NCBI GenBank assembly: GCA_030430165.1
Contig: JAUIGL010000036.1
Span: forward strand, 1 to 58,179
Length of the DNA stretch: 58,179 nt
DNA from: a bacterium
GTDB taxonomy: Bacteria > Desulfobacterota > Binatia > HRBIN30 > CADEER01
Direction of reading: 5' to 3'
A model generated the notes under the pieces. The model made no database searches. It was not told where the DNA came from and was given only the letters and a program-made list of their open reading frames with translations. The position numbers were made by a program, and so were the translations under genes. Of this stretch, positions 1-6,452 are shown piece after piece. Every line of letters starts with the position of its first letter. Positions within the stretch are counted from its first letter, which is position 1.

Positions 1-429
1 TTCCTGGCGCGCAAGCGCTTCTTCTCGTGGCACGAGTTCCGCGTCGCCGGCGCCGAGCGAACTCTGCAGCAGATCGAGCACGAGATCCTGCGCAAGCGGT
101 ACGCCGAGCCGCGCATCCACTTTGCGCTGGTCTGCGCCTCGACGAGCTGTCCCAAGCTGCGCCGCGAAGCGTACCGCGGCGCGCGCCTCGACGAGCAGCT
201 CGACGCGCAGGCGAAGGAGTTTCTCGGCGACCGATCGCGCAACCGGATCGGTCCCGACAACCCCCTGCGGCTGTCGAAGATATTCGACTGGTTCGCCGCG
301 GACTTCACCGCCGCCGCCGGCTCGGTGCCGGCGTACGTAGCGCGCTACCGCGAGATTCCCGACGACCCGAAGATCGAGTACCTCGAGTACGACTGGACGA
401 TGAACGCGCAGCCGGGGCAGCGTCCGTAA
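1..429 (+). CDS. DUF547 domain protein, C-terminal part
   Basis: The reading frame is open from the first base of the window and stops at TAA 427-429, so the N-terminus lies outside. The 142 visible residues contain the stretch IHFALVCASTSCPKL followed by AYRGARLDEQLDAQAKEFL, which is the conserved core of the DUF547 family (uncharacterised, often exported, proteins). The family has no agreed biochemical function; conserved Cys and acidic residues sit in this block (Cys of CAS and of SCP). It is followed after 56 bp by a glycosyltransferase on the same strand, a pairing that could be one operon, but no shared role can be read from the sequence. Frame choice is supported by the strong G/C third-position bias. 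Confidence 0.8.
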   Translation, partial: FLARKRFFSWHEFRVAGAERTLQQIEHEILRKRYAEPRIHFALVCASTSCPKLRREAYRGARLDEQLDAQAKEFLGDRSRNRIGPDNPLRLSKIFDWFAADFTAAAGSVPAYVARYREIPDDPKIEYLEYDWTMNAQPGQRP

Positions 430-485
430 GATCGCAGAGGCCTGCGGTTTGACCGAGTCGGCAGCGCCGATCAAGCTCGGCTGCG

Positions 486-1166
486 ATGCAGATTTCGGTG
501 ATCATCCCGGCGCTCGACGAGGAGCCTAGCATTCTCGCGACGATCGGTTCTTGTGCCGGCGATGCGGTGCGCGAGGTGATCGTCGTCGACGGTGGCAGCC
601 GCGACCGCACCGCGGAGCTGGTGCGCTCGTCGCCGGCGCGTCTGGTGGTTGCCGAGGAGCGCGGTCGGGCTCGCCAGATGAATGCCGGGGCGCGCCGGGC
701 GACCGGTGAGATCCTTCTTTTTCTGCACGCCGACACCCAGCTGCCGCCGGGGTTCGACCGGGCGGTGGTCGAGGCGCTGGCCGACCCGGCGACGGTCGGC
801 GGCCGCTTCGACATCGATTTACAGCCCGGCTCGCCGCTGATCACGCTGACGGCGCGGCTGATCAGCCTGCGCTCGCGGCTGTCGCGGATCGCCACCGGCG
901 ACCAGGCCCTGTTCGCCCGCCGCGCGGTGTTCGAGGAGATCGGCGGCTATCAGGACATCCCGATCATGGAGGACCTCGCCTTCAGCATCGCCCTGAAGCG
1001 GCGCGGTCGAATTGCCTGCCTGCGCCAGCAGGTGACCAGCTCCTCGCGCCGCTGGCGCGCCGACGGGGTGGTGCGCACGATCCTCCTCATGTGGACCATG
1101 CGTTTCCTCTACTTCTGCGGGGTGTCGCCGCGGCGACTCAAGCAGCTCTACGCGGATACCCGCTGA
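486..1166 (+). CDS. TIGR04283-type family 2 glycosyltransferase
   Basis: A 226-residue GT-A fold glycosyltransferase. The N-terminus MQISVIIPALDEE is the usual nucleotide-sugar binding beta strand; VVDGGSRDRT and the HAD motif at LFLHADTQLPPGF (metal/sugar-nucleotide site) follow, then ATGDQALFARR and a PIMEDLAFS acidic motif that probably holds the catalytic base. A C-terminal hydrophobic segment (TILLMWTMRFLYF) is typical of the TIGR04283 subgroup. The substrate is unknown. Members often sit beside a second glycosyltransferase (TIGR04282), which may lie upstream of this window. Length is normal for the subgroup and the ATG at 486 fits the family start. Confidence 0.85.
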   Translation: MQISVIIPALDEEPSILATIGSCAGDAVREVIVVDGGSRDRTAELVRSSPARLVVAEERGRARQMNAGARRATGEILLFLHADTQLPPGFDRAVVEALADPATVGGRFDIDLQPGSPLITLTARLISLRSRLSRIATGDQALFARRAVFEEIGGYQDIPIMEDLAFSIALKRRGRIACLRQQVTSSSRRWRADGVVRTILLMWTMRFLYFCGVSPRRLKQLYADTR

Positions 1167-1219
1167 AACTCCCGCCACGCCTGAGGCTTTTCTGAGCAGC
1201 GGGGTGCCTTCAATAGTTT

Positions 1220-1257
1220 GCACCTGGCTCCGGCTGACAGGTGCGTCGCCGTTTTTT
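1220..1257 (+). terminator. possible intrinsic terminator after glycosyltransferase
   Basis: A perfect 7-bp stem GCACCTG (1220-1226) / CAGGTGC (1238-1244) with an 11-nt loop is followed, after seven bases, by six T residues at 1252-1257. It lies 54 bp past the glycosyltransferase stop. The gap between stem and T run is longer than ideal, so the call is tentative. Confidence 0.4.
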
Positions 1258-1327
1258 GGTAAATTCGCGGCGCAGCTGAACCATTGGCACGTGGGTTGCG
1301 TAGGACAGGGGCAGGGAGACTGAAACG

Positions 1328-1480
1328 ATGGAATCGATCGTCACGAACGGGATGCTGTCCAACTGTCTGATCGGGGGAACCCTGGTCTGGGGGCTGGTCG
1401 TCGGCTACGCCGGGTTGGCCGGGTTGGCAATTCTCTGGGACGCCGTCTTCAACCGCGCTCTGTCCGACGAAACCGAGTGA
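1328..1480 (+). CDS. small single-span membrane peptide, 50 aa
   Basis: ATG 1328 to TGA 1478 encodes 50 residues starting MESIVTNGMLSN. Residues about 13-38 (CLIGGTLVWGLVVGYAGLAGLAILW) form one long hydrophobic helix, followed by a short hydrophilic tail ending LSDETE. A purine-rich GGCAGGGAG lies about 10 bases upstream of the ATG and would act as a ribosome binding site. I recognise no family. It stands alone between a possible terminator upstream and a dehydrogenase downstream. It could be a small regulatory or stress membrane protein; that is a guess. Confidence 0.5.
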   Translation: MESIVTNGMLSNCLIGGTLVWGLVVGYAGLAGLAILWDAVFNRALSDETE

Positions 1481-1544
1481 TCCGGAGGGTCCGCGAACGC
1501 GGCGGGCGCGTGCGATGGCGCGGCATGGCTGCTAGCCTGCGGCG

Positions 1545-2318
1545 ATGGCGCTCGAGCCGGAACGGATCCTTCTCGACGACCGCGTTGCCATCGTAACCGG
1601 CGCCGCAGCTGGCATTGGCGCGGCGACGGCGCGCGCGATGGCGCGCTTCGGCGCGGCGGTGGCGCTGGTCGATCGTGACCAGGCAGGTCTCCGCGAGCTC
1701 GCCGCGGCACTCGAGGCGGATGGCGCCACGGTCGAGACCGGGGTGTTCGACGTCCGCGACGAGCCGGAGGTCGTCGCCTTCGGCACCGCGGTGGCCGAGC
1801 GCTTCGGCCGAGTCGACATTCTCGTCAACAACGCCGGAGGCGGCTTCAAGGCCGATCTGCTCGAGACCAACGCGAAGGGGCAGGACGCCCTGATCCGTGA
1901 GAACTTCACCAGCGTCACGGCGATGATCCGGGCGGTGGTGCCGCACATGCACGCCGGCTCGGCGATCGTCAACGTGACCTCGATCGAGGCCCATCGGGCG
2001 GCGCCGGGGTACGCCATCTACGGCGCCATGAAGTCGGCGGTTGCGAGCCTCACCAAGAGCCTCGCGCTCGAGCTAGGGCCGCGCCAGATTCGCGTCAATT
2101 GCGTCGCTCCCGACGTCATTCCGACCCCCGGAATCGGCATGGAGATTGCGGTGAAGACGCCGCTGCCGCGGCGCGGCCAGGCAGACGACGTGGCGGCGGC
2201 GATCGTGTTTCTGGCCTCCGACATGGCCGGCTTCGTCACCGGCTCGACCCTGCACGTCGACGGCGGCAATTTGGCGGCTTCGGGGTGGCGCCGCGGCCCG
2301 GATGGCTACGAAACCTGA
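1545..2318 (+). CDS. short-chain dehydrogenase/reductase (SDR)
   Basis: A classical SDR of 257 residues that should use NAD(P)(H) to oxidise or reduce a hydroxyl/carbonyl. The cofactor motif TGAAAGIGAATA is at about residues 19-30, with an acidic residue (VDRDQ) after beta-2 suggesting NAD preference. NNAGG follows, the catalytic Ser is in VNVTSIEAH, and the YxxxK pair is in YAIYGAMKSAV. The C-terminal block GSTLHVDGGN is also canonical. Substrate cannot be inferred. The ATG at 1545 is the first that includes the full Rossmann strand; no strong Shine-Dalgarno is visible. It is followed by a small GC hairpin and then the acetolactate synthase gene. Confidence 0.85.
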   Translation: MALEPERILLDDRVAIVTGAAAGIGAATARAMARFGAAVALVDRDQAGLRELAAALEADGATVETGVFDVRDEPEVVAFGTAVAERFGRVDILVNNAGGGFKADLLETNAKGQDALIRENFTSVTAMIRAVVPHMHAGSAIVNVTSIEAHRAAPGYAIYGAMKSAVASLTKSLALELGPRQIRVNCVAPDVIPTPGIGMEIAVKTPLPRRGQADDVAAAIVFLASDMAGFVTGSTLHVDGGNLAASGWRRGPDGYET

Positions 2319-2324
2319 GGGTTC

Positions 2325-2345
2325 CGGCCGCTGCCGGCCGCTTTT
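2325..2345 (+). terminator. short GC hairpin with T tract
   Basis: CGGCCGCTGCCGGCCG at 2325-2340 folds into a compact GC-rich stem and is followed immediately by CTTTT. It begins seven bases after the SDR stop codon, where an intrinsic terminator is expected. The stem is short and the T tract only four long. Confidence 0.4.
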
Positions 2346-2448
2346 ACGATCATCGAAACCGGCCTCTTGGCGGTTGGCGCCTACGCTCGTAAGATCGGGA
2401 AATTCCAGCTATAGTGCCGCGAAAATCTGACCGGAGAGACCCCCCATC

Positions 2449-4302
2449 ATGGCCACACTGATGAAAGCCTCGAACGCGAAAGCCAAGGAACGACATCCGC
2501 TGGCCGGCACCAAGATGACCGGCGCCGACATGATCGTACAGGTGCTGGCGGACGAGGGTGTGGATACCATTTTCGGGTACAGCGGCGGCGCCATCCTGCC
2601 GACCTACGACGCGATCTTCCGTTACAACGAGTCGCGCGGCGATGCCGAGGAAATGCGGCTGGTGGTTCCGGCGACCGAGCAGGGGGCTGGTTTCATGGCG
2701 GCCGGCTACGCTCGCTCGAGCGGCAAGGTCGGCGTCTTTCTCGTCACCTCGGGCCCCGGGGCGACCAACTCGGTGACGCCGATCCGCGACTGTCAGGCGG
2801 ATTCGGTGCCGGTCGTTCTCATCTGCGGCCAGGTTCCGCGCGCGGCGATGGGGACCGATGCCTTCCAGGAGGCGCCGATCTTCAACATCATGTCGTCGTG
2901 CGCCAAGCACGTCTTTCTGCTGACCGACGAGACCAAGATCGAAGAGACGATTCGCAGCGCCTTCGAGATCGCGCGCAGCGGCCGACCGGGACCGGTCGTC
3001 ATCGACGTGCCGAAGGACGTCCAGAACGCCGAGGGCATCTACAAGGGAGAGGGCGTGCTGCCCCTGCCGGGCTACCGCCAGAGGGTCGAAGAGGTCGATG
3101 GCGCCTCGCTCGACAAGGATGCGATCAAGGAATTCTACGCCTTGCTCTCGGCGAGCAAGCGGCCGCTCATCTATGCCGGTGGCGGAGTCATCAACAGCAA
3201 CGCCGCGTCGGCTCTGGAGCGCTTCGTCGAGCGTTTCGAGATCCCGGTGGTGACCACCCTGATGGGGATCGGCGGTTTCGACACGACTTCGGAGCTGTCG
3301 CTGCACATGCTGGGGATGCACGGCACCGCGTTCGCCAACTACGCGGTGGAGGACTGCGATTTCATCTTCGCGGTCGGCTCGCGTTTCGACGACCGCGTCG
3401 CCGGCAAGGTCAAGGACTTTGCGCCGAACGCGCGCATCGCCCATCTCGACGTCGACGCCTCGGAGATCGGCAAGGTCAAGAACGTCGACTGGTCCCACAT
3501 CGCCGATGCCAAGCGCGGCTTGACCCAGCTGCTGCGCGGCGCCGGGCGGCTGCGGCCCGATTTCTCGGCTTGGCGCGAGCACGTTGCCGAGCTGAAGAAG
3601 AAGCACGCGCTCAACTACAACCGCAAGTCGGACGCGATCCAGGCGGAGCACGTCTTGTCGGTGCTCGCCGAGATCACGCGCGGCGAGGCCTTCGTCTCGA
3701 CCGGCGTCGGCCAGCACCAGATGTGGGCCGCCCAGTACCTCGACTTCAAGAAGCCGCGCCTGTTCATGACTTCGGGCAGCATGGGCACCATGGGGTTTGG
3801 TTTACCTGCGGCGATCGGCGCCCAGCTGGCCAACCCGGGCGCGCTGGTCATCGACGTCGACGGCGACGGCAGCATCCGCATGAACCTCGGCGAGCTGGAG
3901 ACGCTGACGACCTACGACGTTCCGGTCAAAGTGCTGCTGCTGAACAACATGGGCGACGGGATGGTTCGCCAGTGGCAGGACCTGTTCTACGCCAACCGCT
4001 ACTCGGGCACCGACAAGACCTTGCACAAGAAGGACTTCATCAAGGCGGCGGAGGCCGACGGGTTCGGCTTCGCGGTGCGCATCGAGAAACCGTCGCAGGT
4101 TCGCTCGGCGCTCAAGAAGTTCGTCGGCTTCGAAGGTCCGGCGTTCCTCGAAGTGATGGTCGACCCGACGTCGCACGTCTATCCGATGGTCGGACCGGGG
4201 CTCGGATACAAGGAAATGATCACCGGTGATCATATTCCGAGTCGGGAAGACGACGGCGATTCGGACGACGACGGGTCGCAGGGACCGACGGGATACTTCT
4301 GA
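2449..4302 (+). CDS. ilvB: acetolactate synthase, large (catalytic) subunit
   Basis: A ThDP- and FAD-dependent enzyme condensing pyruvate to acetolactate (or with 2-oxobutyrate), the first common step of valine/leucine/isoleucine synthesis. At 617 residues it is slightly longer than usual because of a 20-residue N-terminal lead and an acidic tail (SREDDGDSDDDG). Visible hallmarks: GYSGGAILPTYDA and the ThDP-activating Glu in PATEQGAGFMAAGYAR; SGPGATNSVTPI; central FAD-type domain VGSRFDDRVAGKVKDFAP; ThDP/Mg motif GDGSIRMNLGELET ending LLNN. A ribosome binding site GGAGAG precedes the ATG. The regulatory small subunit ilvN is not adjacent; instead a hairpin array starts right after the stop. 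A TATAGT hexamer at 2410-2415 may be a -10 element, but no good -35 is seen. Confidence 0.93.
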   Translation: MATLMKASNAKAKERHPLAGTKMTGADMIVQVLADEGVDTIFGYSGGAILPTYDAIFRYNESRGDAEEMRLVVPATEQGAGFMAAGYARSSGKVGVFLVTSGPGATNSVTPIRDCQADSVPVVLICGQVPRAAMGTDAFQEAPIFNIMSSCAKHVFLLTDETKIEETIRSAFEIARSGRPGPVVIDVPKDVQNAEGIYKGEGVLPLPGYRQRVEEVDGASLDKDAIKEFYALLSASKRPLIYAGGGVINSNAASALERFVERFEIPVVTTLMGIGGFDTTSELSLHMLGMHGTAFANYAVEDCDFIFAVGSRFDDRVAGKVKDFAPNARIAHLDVDASEIGKVKNVDWSHIADAKRGLTQLLRGAGRLRPDFSAWREHVAELKKKHALNYNRKSDAIQAEHVLSVLAEITRGEAFVSTGVGQHQMWAAQYLDFKKPRLFMTSGSMGTMGFGLPAAIGAQLANPGALVIDVDGDGSIRMNLGELETLTTYDVPVKVLLLNNMGDGMVRQWQDLFYANRYSGTDKTLHKKDFIKAAEADGFGFAVRIEKPSQVRSALKKFVGFEGPAFLEVMVDPTSHVYPMVGPGLGYKEMITGDHIPSREDDGDSDDDGSQGPTGYF

Positions 4303-4674
4303 TCCACTAGATCTCTCTGCGAGGCGTCCCAAGTCGGGCTACGCCCGACGTCCCAAGCGCAGCGTTGCTGCGCGTCCCAAGCTCGCCGTTGGCGAGCGTC
4401 CCAAACGCGGCTGCGCCGCTGGTGGCTCAGGTCCCCTGTGCCTGTGCCTCTGCCTGCGAGCGCAGCTCGCTTCAGTTCATCAAGCGGCTGCGGCGCGGGG
4501 TGCCGGGGGTCCAAAGCGCGGCATTGCCGCGCGGCCAAAGTCGGCTGCACCGGACGGCCAAAGAACGCCGTCGCTGCGCTCGGCGTTCGTCCAAGACGCG
4601 GCTGCGCCGCTGGCGGCTCGGGTTTCCTGTGCCTATGCCTCTGCCTATGCCCGTGCCTGCGAGCGCAGCTCGCT
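4303..4674. repeat. covarying hairpin array A with hexamer tract
   Basis: This fills the space between the converging ilvB and ABC permease genes. The nonamer CGTCCCAAG/A recurs at 4325, 4349, 4373 and 4397, exactly 24 bp apart, and each is followed by a different 15-nt palindrome: TCGGGC-TAC-GCCCGA, CGCAGC-GTT-GCTGCG, CTCGCC-GTT-GGCGAG, then (C)GCGGC-TGC-GCCGC(T). A second set at 4509-4610 has spacers GTCCAAA or GGCCAAAG with stems GCGCGGC-ATT-GCCGCGC (4516-4532) and GAACGCCG...CGGCGTTC (4563-4588). Two hexamer tracts of form NNTGCC (TGTGCC, TCTGCC, TATGCC, CGTGCC) each end in the palindrome GCGAGC-GCA-GCTCGC. The block from about 4398 to 4491 recurs at about 4590-4693, and the second copy runs into the permease gene. 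No protein is encoded. Confidence 0.85.
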
Positions 4675-5442
4675 TCAGTTCATCAAGCGGTTGCGGACTG
4701 CGGCGCGGGATCCTTGGAGGAGGAGGGCGGCCAGGGCGAGGACGTAGGCGAGGTCCCAGATGAGGATGGGGGTCCATTCGCCGCGGAAGGCGGCGCGGGC
4801 GATGCGGACGGGGTGGAGCAGGGGGAGGGCTTCGGCGACCCAGAGCCAGATGCCGGAGAGGCGTTCTTCGAGCGGGAAGAAGACGTCGGAGAAGAGGAAC
4901 AGCGGGGTCAGGAAGAGGGTGAAGTAGAAAGAGAATAGGTCGATGGTCGGCACGCGCAGGCTGAAGGTGATGCCGAGGGCGGCGAAGAGGAGGCCGGACA
5001 GGGGGATCGCCGGGATGGCGAGGAGGGCGGCGGGGAGCGGTGCGAGTCCGAAGAGGACGAGGACGACGAAGAAGGATCCGCCGTAGATGGTGGCGCGGGT
5101 GACGGCCCACATCACCTCGCCGAGGAGGATCTCGTCGGGTCCGATTGGGGTCGTCAGCATCGCGTCGTAGGCTTTGTCGTAGGTGAGCCGCACGTAGACG
5201 TTGTAGGTGACCTCGAAGCTGGCGCCGTTCATCGCGGCGACGCAGACCAGGCCGGGGGCGAGGAACTCGGCGTAGGACATTCCCGCCATCTCGGAGACGT
5301 AGGCGCCGACACCGATGCCGATCGCCACCAGGTAGAGCACCGGCTCGAAAAAGTTCGGCAGCAGATTGAACATCCAGGTGCGCCCGTACATCGACGCGTT
5401 GCGCCGCCAGACGGCGAAGGCGTGGGAGAGCGAGATCTTCAT
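4675..5442 (-). CDS. ABC-2 type transporter permease (NodJ-like)
   Basis: A 255-residue membrane protein with about six hydrophobic spans, of the ABC-2/NodJ exporter type: FLAPGLVCVAAMNGASFEVTYNVYVRL and LTTPIGPDEILLGEVMWAV are typical conserved stretches of that family. It starts at ATG 5442, sharing four bases (ATGA) with the end of the ATPase gene, so the two are translationally coupled. It is the membrane half of an exporter of unknown substrate; NodIJ relatives move lipids or glycolipids. Oddly, the last residues (RLMN, stop) are encoded inside a repeated segment that also occurs about 200 bp further downstream, so the C-terminus seems to have been shaped by repeat duplication. Confidence 0.85.
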   Translation of the reverse strand: MKISLSHAFAVWRRNASMYGRTWMFNLLPNFFEPVLYLVAIGIGVGAYVSEMAGMSYAEFLAPGLVCVAAMNGASFEVTYNVYVRLTYDKAYDAMLTTPIGPDEILLGEVMWAVTRATIYGGSFFVVLVLFGLAPLPAALLAIPAIPLSGLLFAALGITFSLRVPTIDLFSFYFTLFLTPLFLFSDVFFPLEERLSGIWLWVAEALPLLHPVRIARAAFRGEWTPILIWDLAYVLALAALLLQGSRAAVRNRLMN

Positions 5443-6359
5443 GCGCCGCCCTCGAGCTGGGCGCCGGTCAGGTGGAGGAAGAGGTCCTCTAGGTTGGTCG
5501 GGCGGATGGTGCGATGGCCGTGCTCGGCGGCGATCGAATCGATAACCGGCAGCACGGCGGCGGCGTCGTCGACGTAGAGCACGAGGCGGCCGCCGGCGCG
5601 CATGCGCTGTGGTTCGTCGGCGAGCAGGCGGATCAGCTCGCTCTCCTGCTCGCTCGAGCACTCGATCTCGATCGCCTCGGTGCGCAGATGGGTTTCGATC
5701 AGCGCCGCCGGGGCGCCGTCGGCGATCGCTTTGCCCTGCGCCATGACGACGATGCGATCGCACAGGCGCTGCGCTTCGTCCATGTAGTGGGTGGTCAGCA
5801 GCACCGTGGTTCCGGCGGTGCGCAGGGCGCGGATCTTCGACCACAGAGCGAGCCGCACCGCGGGATCGAGCCCGGTGGTGGGCTCGTCGAGGATGAGGAG
5901 CTCGGGATCGTTGATCAGCGAGAGGGCGATTGCCAGGCGCCGCTGGAAGCCGCCGGAGAGGTTCTGCACCGGGACGTCGGCGTGCGACTCGAGCTCGAGG
6001 AAGTCGACCAGGTAGTCGATGCGGCGCGTCAGCTCGGGCTCGCGGATCAGGTGGTAGCGGCCGAAGACGCGCAGGTTCTCGACCGGGCTGAGCACCTCGA
6101 TCATGACGTTTTCCTGCAGCGTGACCCCGAGGCGCGCGCGCACTGCCCGCGGGTCGCGGGCGACGTCGATGCCGAACACCTCGATCGTGCCGGCGCTCGG
6201 TTCGGTCGCGCCGTAGATCATCCGCAAGGTGGTGGTCTTGCCGGCCCCGTTCGGACCGAGCAGGCCGAAACAGCAGCCGGCGGGGATGTCGAGGTCGAGC
6301 TGCTCGACGGCGACGCGGTCGCCGAACTGTTTGCGGGCACCCCGCGCGCGAACGATCAT
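5439..6359 (-). CDS. ABC transporter ATP-binding protein (NodI-like)
   Basis: A 306-residue ATPase powering the adjoining ABC-2 permease. Walker A is GPNGAGKTT (about residues 35-43), the signature is LSGGFQRRLAIALSL, Walker B is LLILDEPTTGLDP, and the switch His is in LLTTHYMDEAQ. A C-terminal extension after residue 220 (drug-exporter type) is present as in NodI/DrrA relatives. The gene overlaps the permease by four bases. The next gene upstream on this strand ends 94 bp away behind a strong hairpin, so the exporter pair probably has its own promoter around 6360-6405. Substrate unknown. Confidence 0.9.
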   Translation of the reverse strand: MIVRARGARKQFGDRVAVEQLDLDIPAGCCFGLLGPNGAGKTTTLRMIYGATEPSAGTIEVFGIDVARDPRAVRARLGVTLQENVMIEVLSPVENLRVFGRYHLIREPELTRRIDYLVDFLELESHADVPVQNLSGGFQRRLAIALSLINDPELLILDEPTTGLDPAVRLALWSKIRALRTAGTTVLLTTHYMDEAQRLCDRIVVMAQGKAIADGAPAALIETHLRTEAIEIECSSEQESELIRLLADEPQRMRAGGRLVLYVDDAAAVLPVIDSIAAEHGHRTIRPTNLEDLFLHLTGAQLEGGA

Positions 6360-6405
6360 CGGCGCGATTGTGCCTGGCGTCGGCGTCGCGTCAAGGTAGA
6401 TCTGG

Positions 6406-6445
6406 GCCGGCAGTCCCGCGGCCCGAGAGCCGCGGGACTGCCGGC
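6406..6445 (-). terminator. perfect 17-bp inverted repeat after the propeller gene
   Basis: GCCGGCAGTCCCGCGGC (6406-6422) and its exact complement (6429-6445) flank a 6-nt loop CCGAGA. It starts seven bases past the stop codon of the minus-strand gene at 6453. There is no T tract, so it would have to act as a strong GC hairpin or 3'-end stabiliser, not a textbook intrinsic terminator. Confidence 0.6.
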
Positions 6446-6452
6446 GGTAGAA

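Noticed and set aside
4325..4420. CRISPR array
   Set aside because: The constant parts are only nine bases, the variable parts are palindromes of 15 bases, and no cas gene is near. It does not have repeat and spacer lengths of any CRISPR type.
4318..4700. Integron attC sites or a tRNA cluster
   Set aside because: No cassette genes, integrase or core-site (GTTRRRY) sequence, and no cloverleaf or acceptor-stem pairing could be formed; the stems are too short.
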